From NCBI GenBank assembly GCA_025603075.1, contig MU626320.1, forward strand, positions 45,336-109,335: DNA of 64,000 bases. The letters run 5' to 3'. Numbering within the stretch: position 1 is the stretch's first letter; every line of letters begins with the position of its first letter. The stretch comes from Neoconidiobolus thromboides FSU 785. Its lineage: Eukaryota > Entomophthoromycota > Entomophthoromycetes > Entomophthorales > Neoconidiobolaceae. The notes beneath the pieces were generated by a model that saw nothing but the letters and a program-made list of their open reading frames with translations, ran no database searches and was not told where the DNA came from. Positions 33,471-46,682 of the stretch are shown piece after piece. A program made the position numbers and the translations under genes.

Positions 33471-35260
33471 AGAAATCGATACCAAAGCCCAATTGAAATT
33501 TAGGAGCTAAAAAGTCTCTAGAATGATGGGATAATGGGAGACAATAGTTAAACTCCAATCTAACAATAGAATGATAATAAATCAGACCAAGACCAAAGGT
33601 CGAACTAGGTTTAAGGATTACATTCTTAATTTGATCTATTAATTTTATGTCTAAAATTCAGAAGTAAGTAAACAGCACGTAAGAAACAAAATCATAAAAA
33701 GTAACGACTATATAATAAACATATTGTACTTACCATTATTAATTAATTTCAATCCACCACCGTTAATAAAAACGTGCCCTTTAAATTTGTTACTATTGAC
33801 CCATGGCAACGGAGTCAACAAGCTCATTCCTAAAGCCCAAGAAATATCACCACCTAATACATCATCTAATGATAATTATAAATTTAACTTCATAACTAAT
33901 AATTGATAAATCTTACTTTTATCTTTATCGCCTAATCCTAGATCTCTAAAGCCTCTTAAAGTGGTAGGATTGCCAAGGAAAAATCGGTCAGCTAAATGGG
34001 AGGGCTGAATAGGCTTATCAAAGTATTTATCTAATGGATACAATAAGCCAAGCTTTAAACCTAAACCAATAAACTAAATAATAATAGATTATTATTGTTT
34101 GATTTATAATTTATTATTAAAGCTTACCCAGTTTTGAGTTATCTCAGTTAACGATCGATAACTTAATTCGTTTTTAATAAACCTATGATCCCCTTTTAAG
34201 CCTGCTAATTCCTAATAGAAGGAACATTAATACAAGGTATATTTTATTATAAAAGACAATATTACTTGTTTTACACTCAATGAATATCCATTACTAGGTC
34301 TTTGAGGATCCTCCCACAACTCATTTAATAAATGATGATAAATTCCGCTCTTTATAGAATCCCCTGCTTGTTCGCGGACTCTATTTTTTAAAATCAATAC
34401 ACTGTTAATCTAAACTCTATTATCCCTTACTTCATGCTAGCATTAAATCCTACATTCTGAATGGTCCTCCAATTGGCACAGTAGCCCAATACATGTTGTC
34501 CCCAACTAGATAGGAACTAGTGTTGTTAGTGTGTTAAATTTTTTTGACTGTTTAATAAAATTTACTCTATATTTTAATTCTAAAGCTCTGTTCATAGACT
34601 CATGGGAAGAAATCTGTAAGTTATTGATCAAACTTTGGTAACCACAAAATTCCAGCCTGTTTTCAGGCTTGAATAAATCTACTGGGCGACTTAGACTGAA
34701 CTATAGAAAGATTAGATTTGGGTCAGCTTATGAAAGACGCTAGTTAGTGTTTCTTACTTGAAATGAGGATGTAGTCTTAGTTCCATATTTAGTAGAAGCT
34801 TCGAATTTCTCGGCGTGGCCAAAAAGATTTCTTTTGACTATAGAGGCATTCTAAATGCCAACTAAATAAACTTATCAATTTAATAATAAAACAAAAATAC
34901 CAAGTTCCCGTCACCATTACCAAACTCAGTGCCAGTAGAAATACTTAATGTTTTATGAGGTACGATTTTAATTTCTACTTCAGTACCAGCTCCTCTTTCA
35001 TCCTTTTTTAAATCTAAATCAAAACTCTGTCCAATTTCTAAGGCTTCTAAACGTCCACAGATTCCTCTCAATTCACCTAAACATTCGTTTAAAGTTTTGC
35101 ATTGGTATAAACTTTGAACATAAGTTTCTACTAAGTTTCGGTTGCTTTCAGATAAGCCATATACTTTAACACAGGATATGTTCAAATTTTTGTCCCCAAC
35201 GCCTTCTAACTGGTTTTGTTAGTTGTTGTTTAGTTGATCATGTACACTTACTGTTTCCAT
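33466..35260 (-). CDS. SAM50: Mitochondrial outer-membrane insertase Sam50
   Basis: Ten exons (35260-35252, 35209-34901, 34850-34758, 34700-34566, 34516-34431, 34380-34266, 34211-34128, 34073-33917, 33865-33734, 33650-33466) encode 434 residues with all phases closing. Sam50 is the BamA/Omp85-type core of the sorting and assembly machinery that inserts beta-barrel proteins into the mitochondrial outer membrane. An N-terminal POTRA-like part (about residues 15-100) is followed by a 16-strand barrel; TTLRGFRDLG carries the (L/I)RGF loop-6 motif and the end QLGFGIDFL is a beta-signal. No presequence, as expected. Exon 1 is only 9 nt; the alternative is an ATG at 35185 in exon 2, which would shorten the N-terminus. 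Introns are 42-83 nt. Confidence 0.93.
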
Positions 35261-35541
35261 TTCTTTTTCTGTATACTTTTTTTAGTAAAGTATGAGCTTT
35301 AAGTTGAGTTTACTATACTTTTGATCTTTTTGATCAAACTAGCCAATAAAATCAAAGTTGGCGATGCTGAATTATTTTTATAATCAAAATAAAAAATGTC
35401 AATAGTTACATAAATATAGTATAGTAATAAAAATAATGAGTTTTTTATGTATAACGTGTAAAATGATAAGCATATTCAAATACAATAATAAATCGTTTAT
35501 GAAAACAAAATTAGTAATAATTATAAATAACTTTAATAAAA

Positions 35542-36503
35542 CTAATATCGGGCATTTGGCCTATTTAAATATGCATTGAATGCACCAAGTGCAATAGTAC
35601 CAATAACCGAAAATATCATCAGCATGTAAATTAGCTCTTTAGTATGGATGAAAGTAAATAAATTATTAAACAACTGACTTATCAATTGGGCTATAATGGG
35701 AATCCTAAATTAACAATTATTTAAAATCTCAATTGATATATTTAAAATCTTACTTTTCAACATAGTTGTCTTCATAAGCAATACACAATCTCCATCCATC
35801 ACACATCTCAATTATACCTATAACTGGATTTTTACAATCGTTTGCCTCATATTCAGATATACATTTTTCCCTTCTCGCTTGTTTCTCTAAAATTTAATCA
35901 TCAATAAAAACGCGTACTTTAATTACTAATTGTTACCTAATAATTGGAGCTCTGAGTGATGTACAACATCAGTATAAAATGATAAACAAAAAAAACAAAC
36001 AAAAAAGGTAAGCATAGCAGCCACTAAAATTTTAACAAATAAGGTGAACTTAAATCGGTTAGTTTCACTCGATCCATTATTCTCTCTAACTTTAGAAAGT
36101 ACTGTCTCATTAGTATATCTCATGACTTCAAGTTCTTTATCCTATACAATCGATCAACCATTTATTATTGAGTAACAAAAATATTACATCCTCATCATTC
36201 CCAACTTCTTCAAACACATTAAATAAATATTGTGCCCTCAATCTTAAATTCGATGGATTACTCACACCCATCTGCGCATTTTTATCGTTCCCTTGAAATG
36301 GTTCTATTGCAAGCCTCATTTGGCTTTCAGGTATCTCTAAACCCTCTCCGTTTCCAATTCTATTATTCTGAAACATCATGTTTTCAAACTCATTACAAAA
36401 TCTTAACGGCTGGCTATTAAATCTAACTATTAAGTTCAATTAGCTATAAACGTCTAGATCTTATGCTATTTTTTACTCTCTCCATTCTCCGATTGTAATC
36501 CAT
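35542..36503 (-). CDS. Brl1/Brr6 family nuclear envelope protein
   Basis: Five exons (36503-36477, 36409-36188, 36141-35937, 35886-35754, 35704-35542) give 249 residues. The second half is diagnostic: transmembrane helix 1 (about 115-138), a luminal domain with four cysteines at 160, 169, 180 and 186 (KCISEYEANDC, then EMCDGWRLC), an amphipathic/helical stretch, and helix 2 near 216-238 (MLMIFSVIGTIALGAF). Brl1 and Brr6 are integral proteins of the inner nuclear membrane that help insert nuclear pore complexes and influence membrane lipids. The N-terminal ~80 residues are poorly conserved and the first 27-nt exon is the least certain part; translation could instead start at the Met-Met in exon 2. 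Yeasts have two paralogues; whether this is Brl1 or Brr6 cannot be decided. Confidence 0.85.
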
Positions 36504-38359
36504 TGGCTACAAACCTTCCAACTTCTGGCTGAGGGCCTTCTTCCTTGAGAGTTGAGTTGAAAAAATACCTCAACATTACAGATAGAGCTGATCAAACCTT
36601 TGTGCTAAGTTTAAAGCTATAATTCTTTACATTTTGCGATTTTAATGAGATTGCCTGAATTATTGCAAAATCTGCAATAGCAGATTTGACTTGATTCAGA
36701 TAATGTTGGGAAATGTAGAACAAATGGTAAGTTGATTAGGAAACTGGATGGGAAAATGGGAATTTGGCAACAAATGAAGTTTCAAAAATACTCTGTTTTT
36801 ATTTATGCAATTTTGTCCCTGAAGAAATAATATTTGATGAAAGAAAATATTTAGAATTTTCGTAGATTAAAATAACATCTAATAATTTATTTATTATTAG
36901 CTGTATAATATACAAATATCAAAATGATAGATTTGTTAAGAGAGGAAGCTCATGTATTCAAAACAACAAAACTAAAAAACAAAAGTCTACACTTATGGCC
37001 TTAAAAATATAAAAGTATTGACATAAATGATAATCTAGTTTAAAGAATATAGTCTAAACTTTACCATATCTATTTAAAAGTCATCCATCATAAAAGATTT
37101 TGAAACTGTCTCCTTAAACTTAGTAACATAAACAAGTTTATTATTCAATTATCTTTTGGCGGTGTTGGGTATCTAAGTTTTATTAATAAATATCCTTAGT
37201 GATTTAAATACTTTTTATCTTGTGTTTTAACAAAATAACCAACAGTTACATTCATTCAGCCTTATGTTATATACAATTCATACAATAAATTATATTAAGG
37301 TTATAATGAACCATTTAAGCTTATAATGAATATATTAAAGCCTATAATGGATATAAATTCTATTAAAAAATAAGATAAAAATAGAATAAAGTAATGAAGC
37401 ATTAATATGCAATTTATATAAACTTTTGATAACCAGAATTTTGTGTATCATTATAACAATGTTTTGTGGATATTAATTATTTTATCTAAATATATAAATA
37501 AAATGTTATATCTGAAACAAATGTTGTCGATTCCTATGTTATTGGATAAATTTTTTAATTAATTTTAAGGCACCTCCACCCTTTGATCACGTTCAAGTTA
37601 ATTAATTACTTGAAGAATTTTCCATAATCTAAACTTTATAAACTTAAATATAAAATAGTGTGATCAATATTAAGCTTTACCCTAAATAATTTCAAACTAT
37701 TTAATTTTTAAATTTTTCTACTATAGTTATTGTTAATACTTATCGCCGAGATGAGTCAACGATGTAAACTCTACCTCACTATTTCCACTAATATTGTACT
37801 TACAACCTTTTTCTCATTTTATTCTCTTATTAACCATAATGACAAGTTATGATACTATTAAATCATTATGATTTATTTAGTAATTCAAGACCTCTTTTTA
37901 TTATAAAGCACTAACTTGAATATTAATATATGATTTTAATTTCCAACTGATTGGACCCTGAAGAATTTTTAATTTTTATAATCTAAAATGGTCAAATGAT
38001 CTTAATTCTATTCGCACTTCAAGGGCAATTTTCTCGAAATTTATAAGCGTTGTTCTACTAAAATGAGCATGAAGTAACGAAATCATAATACTTTCTAATT
38101 CTATTTTAATTTTGACAGTACAGAGATAGGTCAAAATTACTAAAAAGTCAACCTTTCCAATTAATTTAAGAATATGCTTGAAATTGCAGCTCAAGAAGAT
38201 TACTTGCCAAATACTACCAAGTTATCAGATATAAAAGCAATCAATTTTGAATCTTAAAATAAACTGTGATTTTTCCTTCTCCTAGCTAATATTTAAATCT
38301 TTTTTCTTATCAGCTTTTTTATTTTTTTTATCTGATACTCAACTTTTCTAACTTCCCAA
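36504..38359. other. Divergent intergenic region
   Basis: About 1.85 kb between the Brl1/Brr6 gene and the antiporter, holding both promoters. Three spaced copies of a TTATAATGAA-like word lie at about 37300-37355. A minus-strand frame at 37976-38194 has no support. No MITE or LTR found. Confidence 0.55.
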
Positions 38360-40574
38360 ATGAAATTTCTAACACTACTATGGCTATCCTGGTGCTTTGT
38401 AACCTTATCTCAAAACACCAAAACAGAGGCCACAATACCACCTACTTTACTTGATGTAACTATACCGAAAGTTGTTATGTATAACTTTAAATTCAGTATT
38501 CAACTGACTTTAAGTAATAAAAATGGTATGCATTTTTATTACTCAACTTTCTTGTTTACTAACTTAATTTTTAGCAAATGGATATTCTAGTTTCGATTAC
38601 AAAATTTTAGAAGGTTCTGAGCTCAGCTCAGCTAAGACTATAGCAACAGGCACTTTAGAGGCCGATGAAAAGAAAGCCCTTCCAGTCAAAGCCAGTATTA
38701 GTCAAGGAGAATATCTCAACGCATATACAATCGACGATTTAGGACTTGAAAGTAAAGTGTACCAAAAGGTTTGGGTAGTATTATCCAAAGATAATGTTAA
38801 CTTTGCTGAATATCATGGTTATACTCACAGTATGCCTGGATGGGTCACTTTGTTACCAATCATAGTGATGTTGGGTGTTGCTTTATTTTCTTCTCAAGCT
38901 ACCATCGCTCTTCTTTTAGGTATCTTTGCCTCAGCCACATTCATCAATGGTTTCAATCCATTAGTGGGATTCTTAAGAACTTTTGATTACTATACCATCA
39001 ATGCTTTAGCAAATCCAGACCATGCTAAAGTTATTATGTTTACTTTCTATTTGTCCTCAGCTGTAGCATTGATTCAAAAGTCTGGAGGTGCTGAAGCTTT
39101 AGCTAGCTCAGTCACTAGCTTTGCTACTACTAGATGGAGAGGCCAATGGGCAGCATTTATCATTGGTATTATCATTTTTATTGATGATTTAACAAGTTGT
39201 ATGGTAGTTGGTGCTAATATGACTGTAGTCACTGATCGCCTCTATTTAAGTCACGAAAAATTAGCCTTTATTGTTCATGTTACTTCTGCTCCACTCACTT
39301 CATTATCTCCCATTTCATCTTGGATTGGTTTCACTTTAGGTTTAATTGCAACTCAATTTCAAGTTTTGAAGATTGATAAAGAACCTTTCCTTTTTTTCCT
39401 AAGTACCATCCCATCTCGTTTCTTCCCAATCCTTGCTATTGTTTTTTGTGCTCTTTGTATGATTTTACGTAGAGATTTTGGTATCATGTTAGATGCTGAG
39501 CGCAGAGCCTACTTCAACAAAGTAGTTGTAGAATCTGATTCTTTGATTATCGATGAAGTTGTTGATGATCCTTTACTTCCACCAAAGAATGCACCAAAGA
39601 GATTAATTAACTCTGTTCTTCCAATTTTAACTGTTGTCATTTTAACCATTACTGGCATTATGATAACTGGCTACTATAACTTAATGGACAAAGTTGACCA
39701 AGGTGCAGAAGGAGTTACATTTGATTCTGCTTCTATTGCAGGTGCTGGTGATTCTTATGGTGCTTTACTTTATGCATCCTTCTTTACTGTGATTGAATGT
39801 TTAATCATGTATAGAATCCAAAATATTATGAGCTTTCAATTGGGAATAGCAACTGTAATGTATGGTGTAAAAGATATGGTAGAAACTATGTTAATTTTAG
39901 TATTTGCTTGGGGTGTAGGTTCCTGTTTTGAAGATATGGGTGTACCAACCTTTATCGTATCCGCTTTGTCTGGATCTATCAATCCAGGTTTAATACCATT
40001 TTTATGCTGTATATTATCTGCACTCATGTCCTTTACCACTGGTACTTCATGGGGTACTATGACTATTATGCTTCCTTTAGCTATGCCATTAGCCCATGCT
40101 GCTTCCACTGATGAAAATTTGATGATTTATACTGTATCTGCTGTACTTTCTGGTGGTATCTTTGGTGATCTTTGTTCCCCAATTGCCGCTACTACTATTC
40201 TTACCTGTACTACAGTTAAAATCCCAGTAAGATCCCATGTTAACTCTCAACTTCCTTATGCTGCTGTAGCACTCATTGTCAGTTTATTTTTGGGCTATTT
40301 ACCTGTAGGCTTTGGTGCATACCCAGATTGGGCTGGACTTTTAATTTGTATTGGTGCTTTAGTGGTTATATTGTTTGTACTAGGAGTACCCACTGAATCT
40401 ACTTGCTTATCTCGTTGGGAATTTGTGTGCTGGAAGTTATTTAAAAGAGCACCTACCAGCGATTATGGAACTGGATCCGCTAGCTCGGTCCCTTATCCAG
40501 GTAAAAGAGAAGGCGAAGATTCTTTGGAAAAAGGAGTGAATCAAGATGAATTCGTCAATAATAACCTTTCTTAA
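38360..40574 (+). CDS. NhaC-type Na+/H+ antiporter
   Basis: Two exons (38360-38525, 38575-40574; 49-nt intron) encode 721 residues. A signal-like N-terminus (MKFLTLLWLSWCFVTLS) and an extracellular ~130-residue domain precede at least ten transmembrane helices, the first after HSMPGWVTLLPIIVMLGVALF. Family blocks include ALIQKSGGAEALA, IGIIIFIDDLTSCMVVG, TSAPLTSLSPISSWIG, SALMSFTTGTSWGTMTIMLPLAMPLA and GGIFGDLCSPIAATTIL. These match the NhaC superfamily, in which the FIDD and TSWGT segments line the ion site. It should exchange Na+ or a metabolite for protons across the plasma or vacuolar membrane; the ion is inferred from family. The luminal N-terminal extension is absent in bacterial NhaC, where the protein is around 450-500 residues. 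Confidence 0.88.
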
Positions 40575-41646
40575 ATTAACTAACCTTTACTAAACTTGAC
40601 TATATTTAAGCTCTTTCTGAACAACCAAAATATACAAGATGTAGCCTATTCCATTTAATGGTGTAAAAGTTTTTTTGAATTAATAAAAAAACATTTTTAA
40701 TATTATATTTTACTATTTTCTCATAATACTATAAATGACAAATTGTTTTTTTAACTATAGAAATCCAACGTTAACTAATACGGTTGTGGCTCATAGGAGT
40801 GATACGTGGTAGCTTTAATTATTGGCATAATCTATACTATAAAACTACTCATACCAATTCATTATTAATGTATCTTCTTAAGCTTTAAGTATAATGTTAA
40901 AAATACACCGCTATGAAAAAGAAATCAAGGCATGATATAATGATTAAATCTTAATTTTTGCCAGGTATTAAAAAAGGAGAAATAAAAAATTTAAAGAAGA
41001 TTTAAATCAGAATAAAGTTTGTATCATAAATAATATATTAAAAGCATATTACAATTACATAATATGATGATGTTTTTTTGATTTCATCACTTTTTCCATT
41101 TTTAAGCGTTGTTTAAGTGGGAAGATTGTTAGTGAAATTCTCAAACAAAAAAATACATCCTCATATAATGCTTTAATTTCATTTAAATTTTCATAGTTTA
41201 TTATTTATTACTCTATTAAATTGTCTAATGGGTTTTTATTTAGTTTTGTTATTTTAGCTAAAGTCTGATATCATTTTTATATTGTCGATAAAAGTCTAAT
41301 ATTTGTTTGATTAGAAATAATGTATTTGATGATATAATCTTAATTTAAAAACGAATCAAGACTCATACAAATTTAGAGAATAAATATATAAGTATTAGTT
41401 ACAATGTAATTAAGACACTCTTAATTTAATATTGAATATTTTATAACTATATAACCAAAAAAATAGAGAGCTACTGTATTAATATTTAAAAATTAGAAAA
41501 AAATCTTTATACTTATTTTAATTACATCATTCTTGTCTTGATTTCGCTGTTTTACCATTTGATTATAAAATCCAAATAAACACCATCACTTTAAAAAATT
41601 TATAGTAGAACTTAAATAAACATATAATTTATCAGTATAACTTTAT
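40575..41646. other. Convergent intergenic region
   Basis: Lies between the 3' ends of the antiporter and the P450. Contains one MITE (41065-41163); otherwise nothing recognised. Confidence 0.6.
41065..41163. mobile_element. MITE copy
   Basis: TA-flanked, TGATGATGTTTTTTTG at the left and ATACATCCTCA at the right, with TTTCATCACTTTTTCC and GTGAAATTCTCAAAC inside. Confidence 0.75.
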
Positions 41647-43565
41647 TCATTGATTTTTAAAAGCATAGATATCGATTGCTCTCTCTGGTGTATTGACCAT
41701 ATATATTTTAGATTCCAATTCTTTATCATCTTTTAACTTAAAATTAAAACTATAAGCTAGTGATGCAGTAGCTAAATAAAGTTCCATCCAAGCCAAACTA
41801 GAATATAAAATTATAGTAATTAATTTATATAATAATAAAATAATATGTTACCTTCTGCCTAAGCATGCTCTCGGGCCAATTAAAAAGGGCATAAAGTTTT
41901 TATGACTTTGAAATTTGCCATTTTGGTCAATCCATCGCTCTGGCTTAAATGCATTAGGTTCTTCCCAGTAATCTGGATTGTTTTGAAGATGATTTATATC
42001 AATTATAGCAATGGTCTATGTTAAAATGACGTCAATTATTATTTAAATAAAATTTCAAAGAATACTTTTTCAGGGATAAAATAGCCTTCAATCATTTTAC
42101 CACCTTTTGGAAAAACTCGAGGCAGACCGCCAGGTACAACAGGGAACATTCTCATGCTTTCATAGATTACAGCGCGTAGATAATCACATTCATCTTTGCA
42201 TCTAATATAATTAATTTGATTCAAATTCGAAAATTGTTCTTTTAATTCATTTTTTAGCTTTATATAAACCTGTGGATGTTTTGCTAAAAGATAAAAAACC
42301 CTGGAAAATAATTCAGTATTAATATATAGTTTGCATTTCTAAACAATACCAAGTTAACGAATTAGATGTTGTATCGATTCCTGCAACTCTATTTAATTTT
42401 GTTAGTAAGATCATAATTTATAATCATCATTCTTACAATTGTAATATTGACTCTTCTACTATTTCTTTTTCACTAAGTTTTTTTCCTGTATCTGGATCGG
42501 ACGCATTGAGTAATGTGCTCAAAATGGTAGTCCTATTAGAATTTATTTTTCCTCTCTCAACGGCTTCATATGAGAACTAATAAAGTATTGTTAACAGCAT
42601 TCTTACTTAATGAAAATAGTTACTTTATAAAGCTGAGTTATACTGTTAAATTTATAATATCTTAAAAACGGAAATAATGCAACCTTGAGATAGTATTTAA
42701 TACTGTTATCGTTTTTTACTGCTGCTATTGCTTGATCTTACCACAAGAGATATAATAAAATAGTTCTTAATCCAATCAATGACAGGATGATGACCATTTT
42801 TTAATGTGTCAAAGGATTTACCAAACACCAAATCACCAATGACATCCTATTAAAGATGTTAATAATATAAGCTCTACAGATGGTGATAATATTACAAATG
42901 AAAAACAATGAAAGTAAAGGCCTAAATTAAAATCTTTTTTATCTGAGCTCATCTCTCCAATCTTTGTAACTAAATTGTTAACATTTTCTTTTACTAAGTA
43001 CTCTACTTCTAATATTGATTTATCTGAAAAACTTGATGCAAGGATCTTTTTCTGATTTGTTTTTAATAATCAATTTCTATTCATGTAAAACTAGTTACTC
43101 TTTCACGATGAAATTTGGTATTTCTATATAACTTTAGCTTAGTAGTTAGTAACCTGATAATAGCTCTATTTACCTTGTGCTAAATAATGTCTCGCCTGTA
43201 ATTTGAAAGCCATTATAAAAAGAGTCTTTTTCAAAAGAATAAGTTGAGTACACTTCTTTTACTGTTTCATCGGATGCGATGGATATAACATCCCAACCTA
43301 ATAAATTTTCACTTCAAGTTATTAGTAAGGTAATAGAATTACTTATTCGAACAACGTTCCCATATTTTTGGTGCAATCTTGCTGAATGTAAATGATTCGT
43401 ACCAGTGAACATATAAATAAAGTTAGTCATTGGGAAAATCATGTTTATTAATGGGCCTGGAACTTTTTTTAATGGATTAAAATATATATTATATATTATA
43501 TTATAAGCCCAATAAGCTAGTGAAGTGATTATAATATAACTCAGTGCTAACGTAAATGTAATCAT
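41647..43565 (-). CDS. Cytochrome P450 monooxygenase
   Basis: Eleven exons (43565-43343, 43297-43174, 43123-43099, 43051-42896, 42846-42742, 42683-42624, 42576-42437, 42388-42350, 42300-42066, 42015-41852, 41797-41647) encode 473 residues, a normal P450 length. An N-terminal membrane anchor (residues 1-25) is followed by NPLKKVPGP. The I-helix reads VAGIDTTSNSLTW, the ExxR helix ESMR, the PERF-like region FKPERW, and the heme loop FLIGPRACLGR with the Cys ligand. It is an ER-bound haem monooxygenase of the fungal CYP type; substrate unknown. Exon 3 is just 25 nt and exon 8 is 39 nt, but both restore conserved blocks. A UDP-glycosyltransferase gene lies upstream on the same strand. A relic copy of this gene, promoter included, lies at the right end of the window. 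Confidence 0.92.
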
Positions 43566-44168
43566 TTTTTTTTTATTTTTTTACTCATTTTTTTAAAGTA
43601 ACTTTATTTATACTTGTCAGTTTTTGGGAAAGGGTTAAAAACCCCCATAGAATAAGGGTTTTTCAAAAGCCTCTATTTGTTTGAAAACATACTCACCCCT
43701 TACATAAAAAGTCACGCTTTCAATTTAAAATTGTAATCATTTCTATTTTGTATTTACTTGAAAATAAATAAAAATTATAAAATTAAGTCATATATTTGCA
43801 CTTTATTTTATTTTATTTATATAATTATAAGTTGAGCTGTTAGTTAGTAATATCAACAATTAAACTCAAAAGTTCAAAGTTAAAAAATACCTATACTTCT
43901 ACTGCGTTTAAGCCGAAAACTAAAAGTTTACTGCCATAAAGCTTGTATAAAATGGTGAAATGATACGATATAATCTTATTGAAATTTAAACTAATGATCT
44001 CAGAAAACATCAGTTAATATTGACTTATCAAAAATCATACTTTATCCTAGTTTTTGGGCATAATACCGAATTTTTTAAAATTTAATTGTAGATACTTTGT
44101 CAAATAATAAAGTTATGTTAAAGCAGATGGTATAGAAAAATATATTAAAATGTTAAAAAATTGATACT
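43566..44168. other. P450 promoter region
   Basis: Separates the P450 start from the end of the glycosyltransferase gene. The part from 43566 to about 43800 is duplicated, in opposite orientation, at about 63420-63650, ahead of the P450 relic. No gene of its own. Confidence 0.65.
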
Positions 44169-45851
44169 TTATTTTATTTTCTTATTGTCAATATAATGAG
44201 TTTTTGATCGAATAGTGGATATTAATTTAGCTACAATAAAGTAACTAATTTTAGCCATAAAAAATAGTATAAGCCCTATTATTAAAATATTAGCCAGGTA
44301 GATATCCAGATTATATTTTATAATAGGATTCAACTTCATAGCAGGATGTATAAGATGGCTTAACTCACAAGGAATAGTATCTTTATTTGGATTGAATGGA
44401 CTAAAGGGTCTGCATAACTTAGCAAGTTCAATATGATTGATAACAATGCTTGCAGCATATTCGATTCTTTTTTCAGGATCTCTAGTAATTAATTGATATT
44501 TCTTACTATTCGATTTGTACTTTCCGTCTTTATCTTCAAGGATAAGTTTAATTTTATCAATGACCATTTTACTTTGAATATTATCTGAATCTACATGAGC
44601 ACCAATCCCCATTTCCTCAATTTTTTTACTATTTCTTGGCTGGTCACCTAAGATAGGTACACATAAAATAGGAGTTGCTGTCATAGTAGCTTCAGTGATG
44701 GACTCTAAGCCGCCATGTGATATAAATAGCCTTGTATTTTTATGATTTAGAATTGAATATTGAGGTGCCCATTTTAATAATTTGATGTTAAAATATTCAT
44801 TGTTTAACAGCTTTTCTCTATTATAGATTTTGTTACCGACTTTGATTTCTTCGGGCAGTCCCTTGAATTCTGTTCTACCTAGTCCCCATACCACTCCATC
44901 AACCACTTTAGTTTCAATAGAATATAATATCGAATATAATAATTTATACACTGTTTTTGCATCTAATTCGGCATATGAGCCAAAGGCAACGTATAATATC
45001 TTGTCATGATTATCTAATAGTTCAGAAATACCAGAGCCACCATTGTCGTTCATAGATATATCCTTAGGTACTTTTGACAAAGGACCAATAAGATGCAAAT
45101 TGGAAGGTAACTTTGAGGGTACTTCAAAACCAAAAAATGTATTAGCGATACCTAAACCATATTCTAAATCACCAAATATAACACTACTCTTTATGTTATG
45201 TTTCTTACGACTTTTACTTAACTCTTGGGTTATTTTTAAGAATGTAGGCATACCTTTTACTGGATTGATAAATTTATATTGATATCTTTCAAAAAAGTTT
45301 GAATTTTGTATTGTTAATGGGCCATAACCATCGGTGGTAGTTTTGTATCCCTCCATTAATTCAGGTATAAAATCTATTGTCTGAAAACCTACAACTAACG
45401 GTATTCCTTTTGCCTTAGCTACATCTTGACATGCAGTAGCCATAAAGTCACAAATAAACAAATCAAAGTTAGTTTCAGTACTTAATTGGAATAATTGTTT
45501 ATAGTTTATCTGATGAAATCTCGACATAATTGTTGGTATTTGGGATAAAAAGTGTTGATGAATTTTCCTAGTATTTAATTCATTGCCAAAGTTTTTCACT
45601 AAGCTTATATCGGTAAAAAATTTGATGTCTCCTTCTAATCCAACCTGTGTTACATTGTACCCTTTACTAAACTTCATATTAGCCTTTTGACTAGCATATA
45701 CAATTTCATGGCCTAATGTACTTAAATGTTCACTTATTTCTAATACCCCTTTGATATGGGATCGTGTAGCAGCATCGCAATGGATCAATATTCTATAAGT
45801 TGATACCAAGTTGATCAAATAACAGTATAATATTAATTGAAAAGTATTCAT
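44169..45851 (-). CDS. UDP-glycosyltransferase, membrane-anchored
   Basis: A 560-residue intronless protein of the GT1 (UGT) family. An N-terminal signal peptide (about residues 1-18) is followed by the acceptor-binding half. The UDP-sugar site lies at about 355-410 (WAPQYSILNH, LFISHGGLESITEA, PILGDQPRNSKKI), where HGG and DQ are the canonical donor contacts. A C-terminal hydrophobic helix at about 510-532 (NILIIGLILFFMAK) and a basic cytoplasmic tail give the type I ER-membrane topology seen in animal UGTs. It should glycosylate lipids or small hydrophobic molecules; the acceptor is not predictable. The downstream neighbour on the same strand is a cytochrome P450, a combination often used to oxidise and then conjugate hydrophobic compounds, though co-function here is only a suggestion. 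Confidence 0.9.
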   Translation of the reverse strand: MNTFQLILYCYLINLVSTYRILIHCDAATRSHIKGVLEISEHLSTLGHEIVYASQKANMKFSKGYNVTQVGLEGDIKFFTDISLVKNFGNELNTRKIHQHFLSQIPTIMSRFHQINYKQLFQLSTETNFDLFICDFMATACQDVAKAKGIPLVVGFQTIDFIPELMEGYKTTTDGYGPLTIQNSNFFERYQYKFINPVKGMPTFLKITQELSKSRKKHNIKSSVIFGDLEYGLGIANTFFGFEVPSKLPSNLHLIGPLSKVPKDISMNDNGGSGISELLDNHDKILYVAFGSYAELDAKTVYKLLYSILYSIETKVVDGVVWGLGRTEFKGLPEEIKVGNKIYNREKLLNNEYFNIKLLKWAPQYSILNHKNTRLFISHGGLESITEATMTATPILCVPILGDQPRNSKKIEEMGIGAHVDSDNIQSKMVIDKIKLILEDKDGKYKSNSKKYQLITRDPEKRIEYAASIVINHIELAKLCRPFSPFNPNKDTIPCELSHLIHPAMKLNPIIKYNLDIYLANILIIGLILFFMAKISYFIVAKLISTIRSKTHYIDNKKIK

Positions 45852-46682
45852 TATTTTAAAGCCACTAATTTTCTCTATCGTTTAATTTATACTTTTCAAT
45901 TTTATATTAGTTGCTTTTAAACTTTTATTCAAATAGATCAAGTTTGAATTTCGATTCTCCTAATCTTTAGGGCTCTACTTTTTCCATGGGTAAACATTGT
46001 TTAAAGTTACTTTATATAGCATTATTTTTATGTTTTATCTAAAAGCATATCAGCTTTTATAGAGTTGCTTGATCTTTATACTTTTCATGAATTTAAGATC
46101 AGTAAACACATACCAAATCATTCAAAATAAAGATAAAGGCTTAAATATTCAATTTCTAATTTAAAACGATATTTAAGCAGACTTTAACTATCATTCACAC
46201 CAAAAAGCTTAGTTACAATTTAGTTACACTTTAACATTGTATGTAACTTTATAATGACTATTAATAAGCCATTTATCAAACTGTAATTATACCATGAAAA
46301 GATATTCATTCTTATCAGAATAACATAATTCGTACTGAATCCAAAAAAGTTAATTTTTTAGCAACTCTAATTTGTTCGGTTTACAGCTGTTACAATCCTA
46401 TTATGACCCAATTAACTATTAATTTAAAAGTAATGTTTTTTTACTAAAATTAGACTAAATATAAATACCAGGGGTTTAAAGATTAAACAAACAAAAACAA
46501 CTCTAAAAATTATTGCAAATTTGGTTTCAATAGAGTTAGAGTAGCTATAAAAACCAACTATAAATCTATATTTTTTTAATTTGGATACCAGTCTTGACCC
46601 CTGCCGGTTAAACTAATTATACATGTAATGAAAGTTAATAATAACTTAAAATCGATTCATTTATTTTTATTTTTTTACTTAT

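Noticed and set aside
37976-38194. 72-codon minus-strand frame upstream of the antiporter
   Set aside because: No family features and no exon partners; lies where a promoter is expected.
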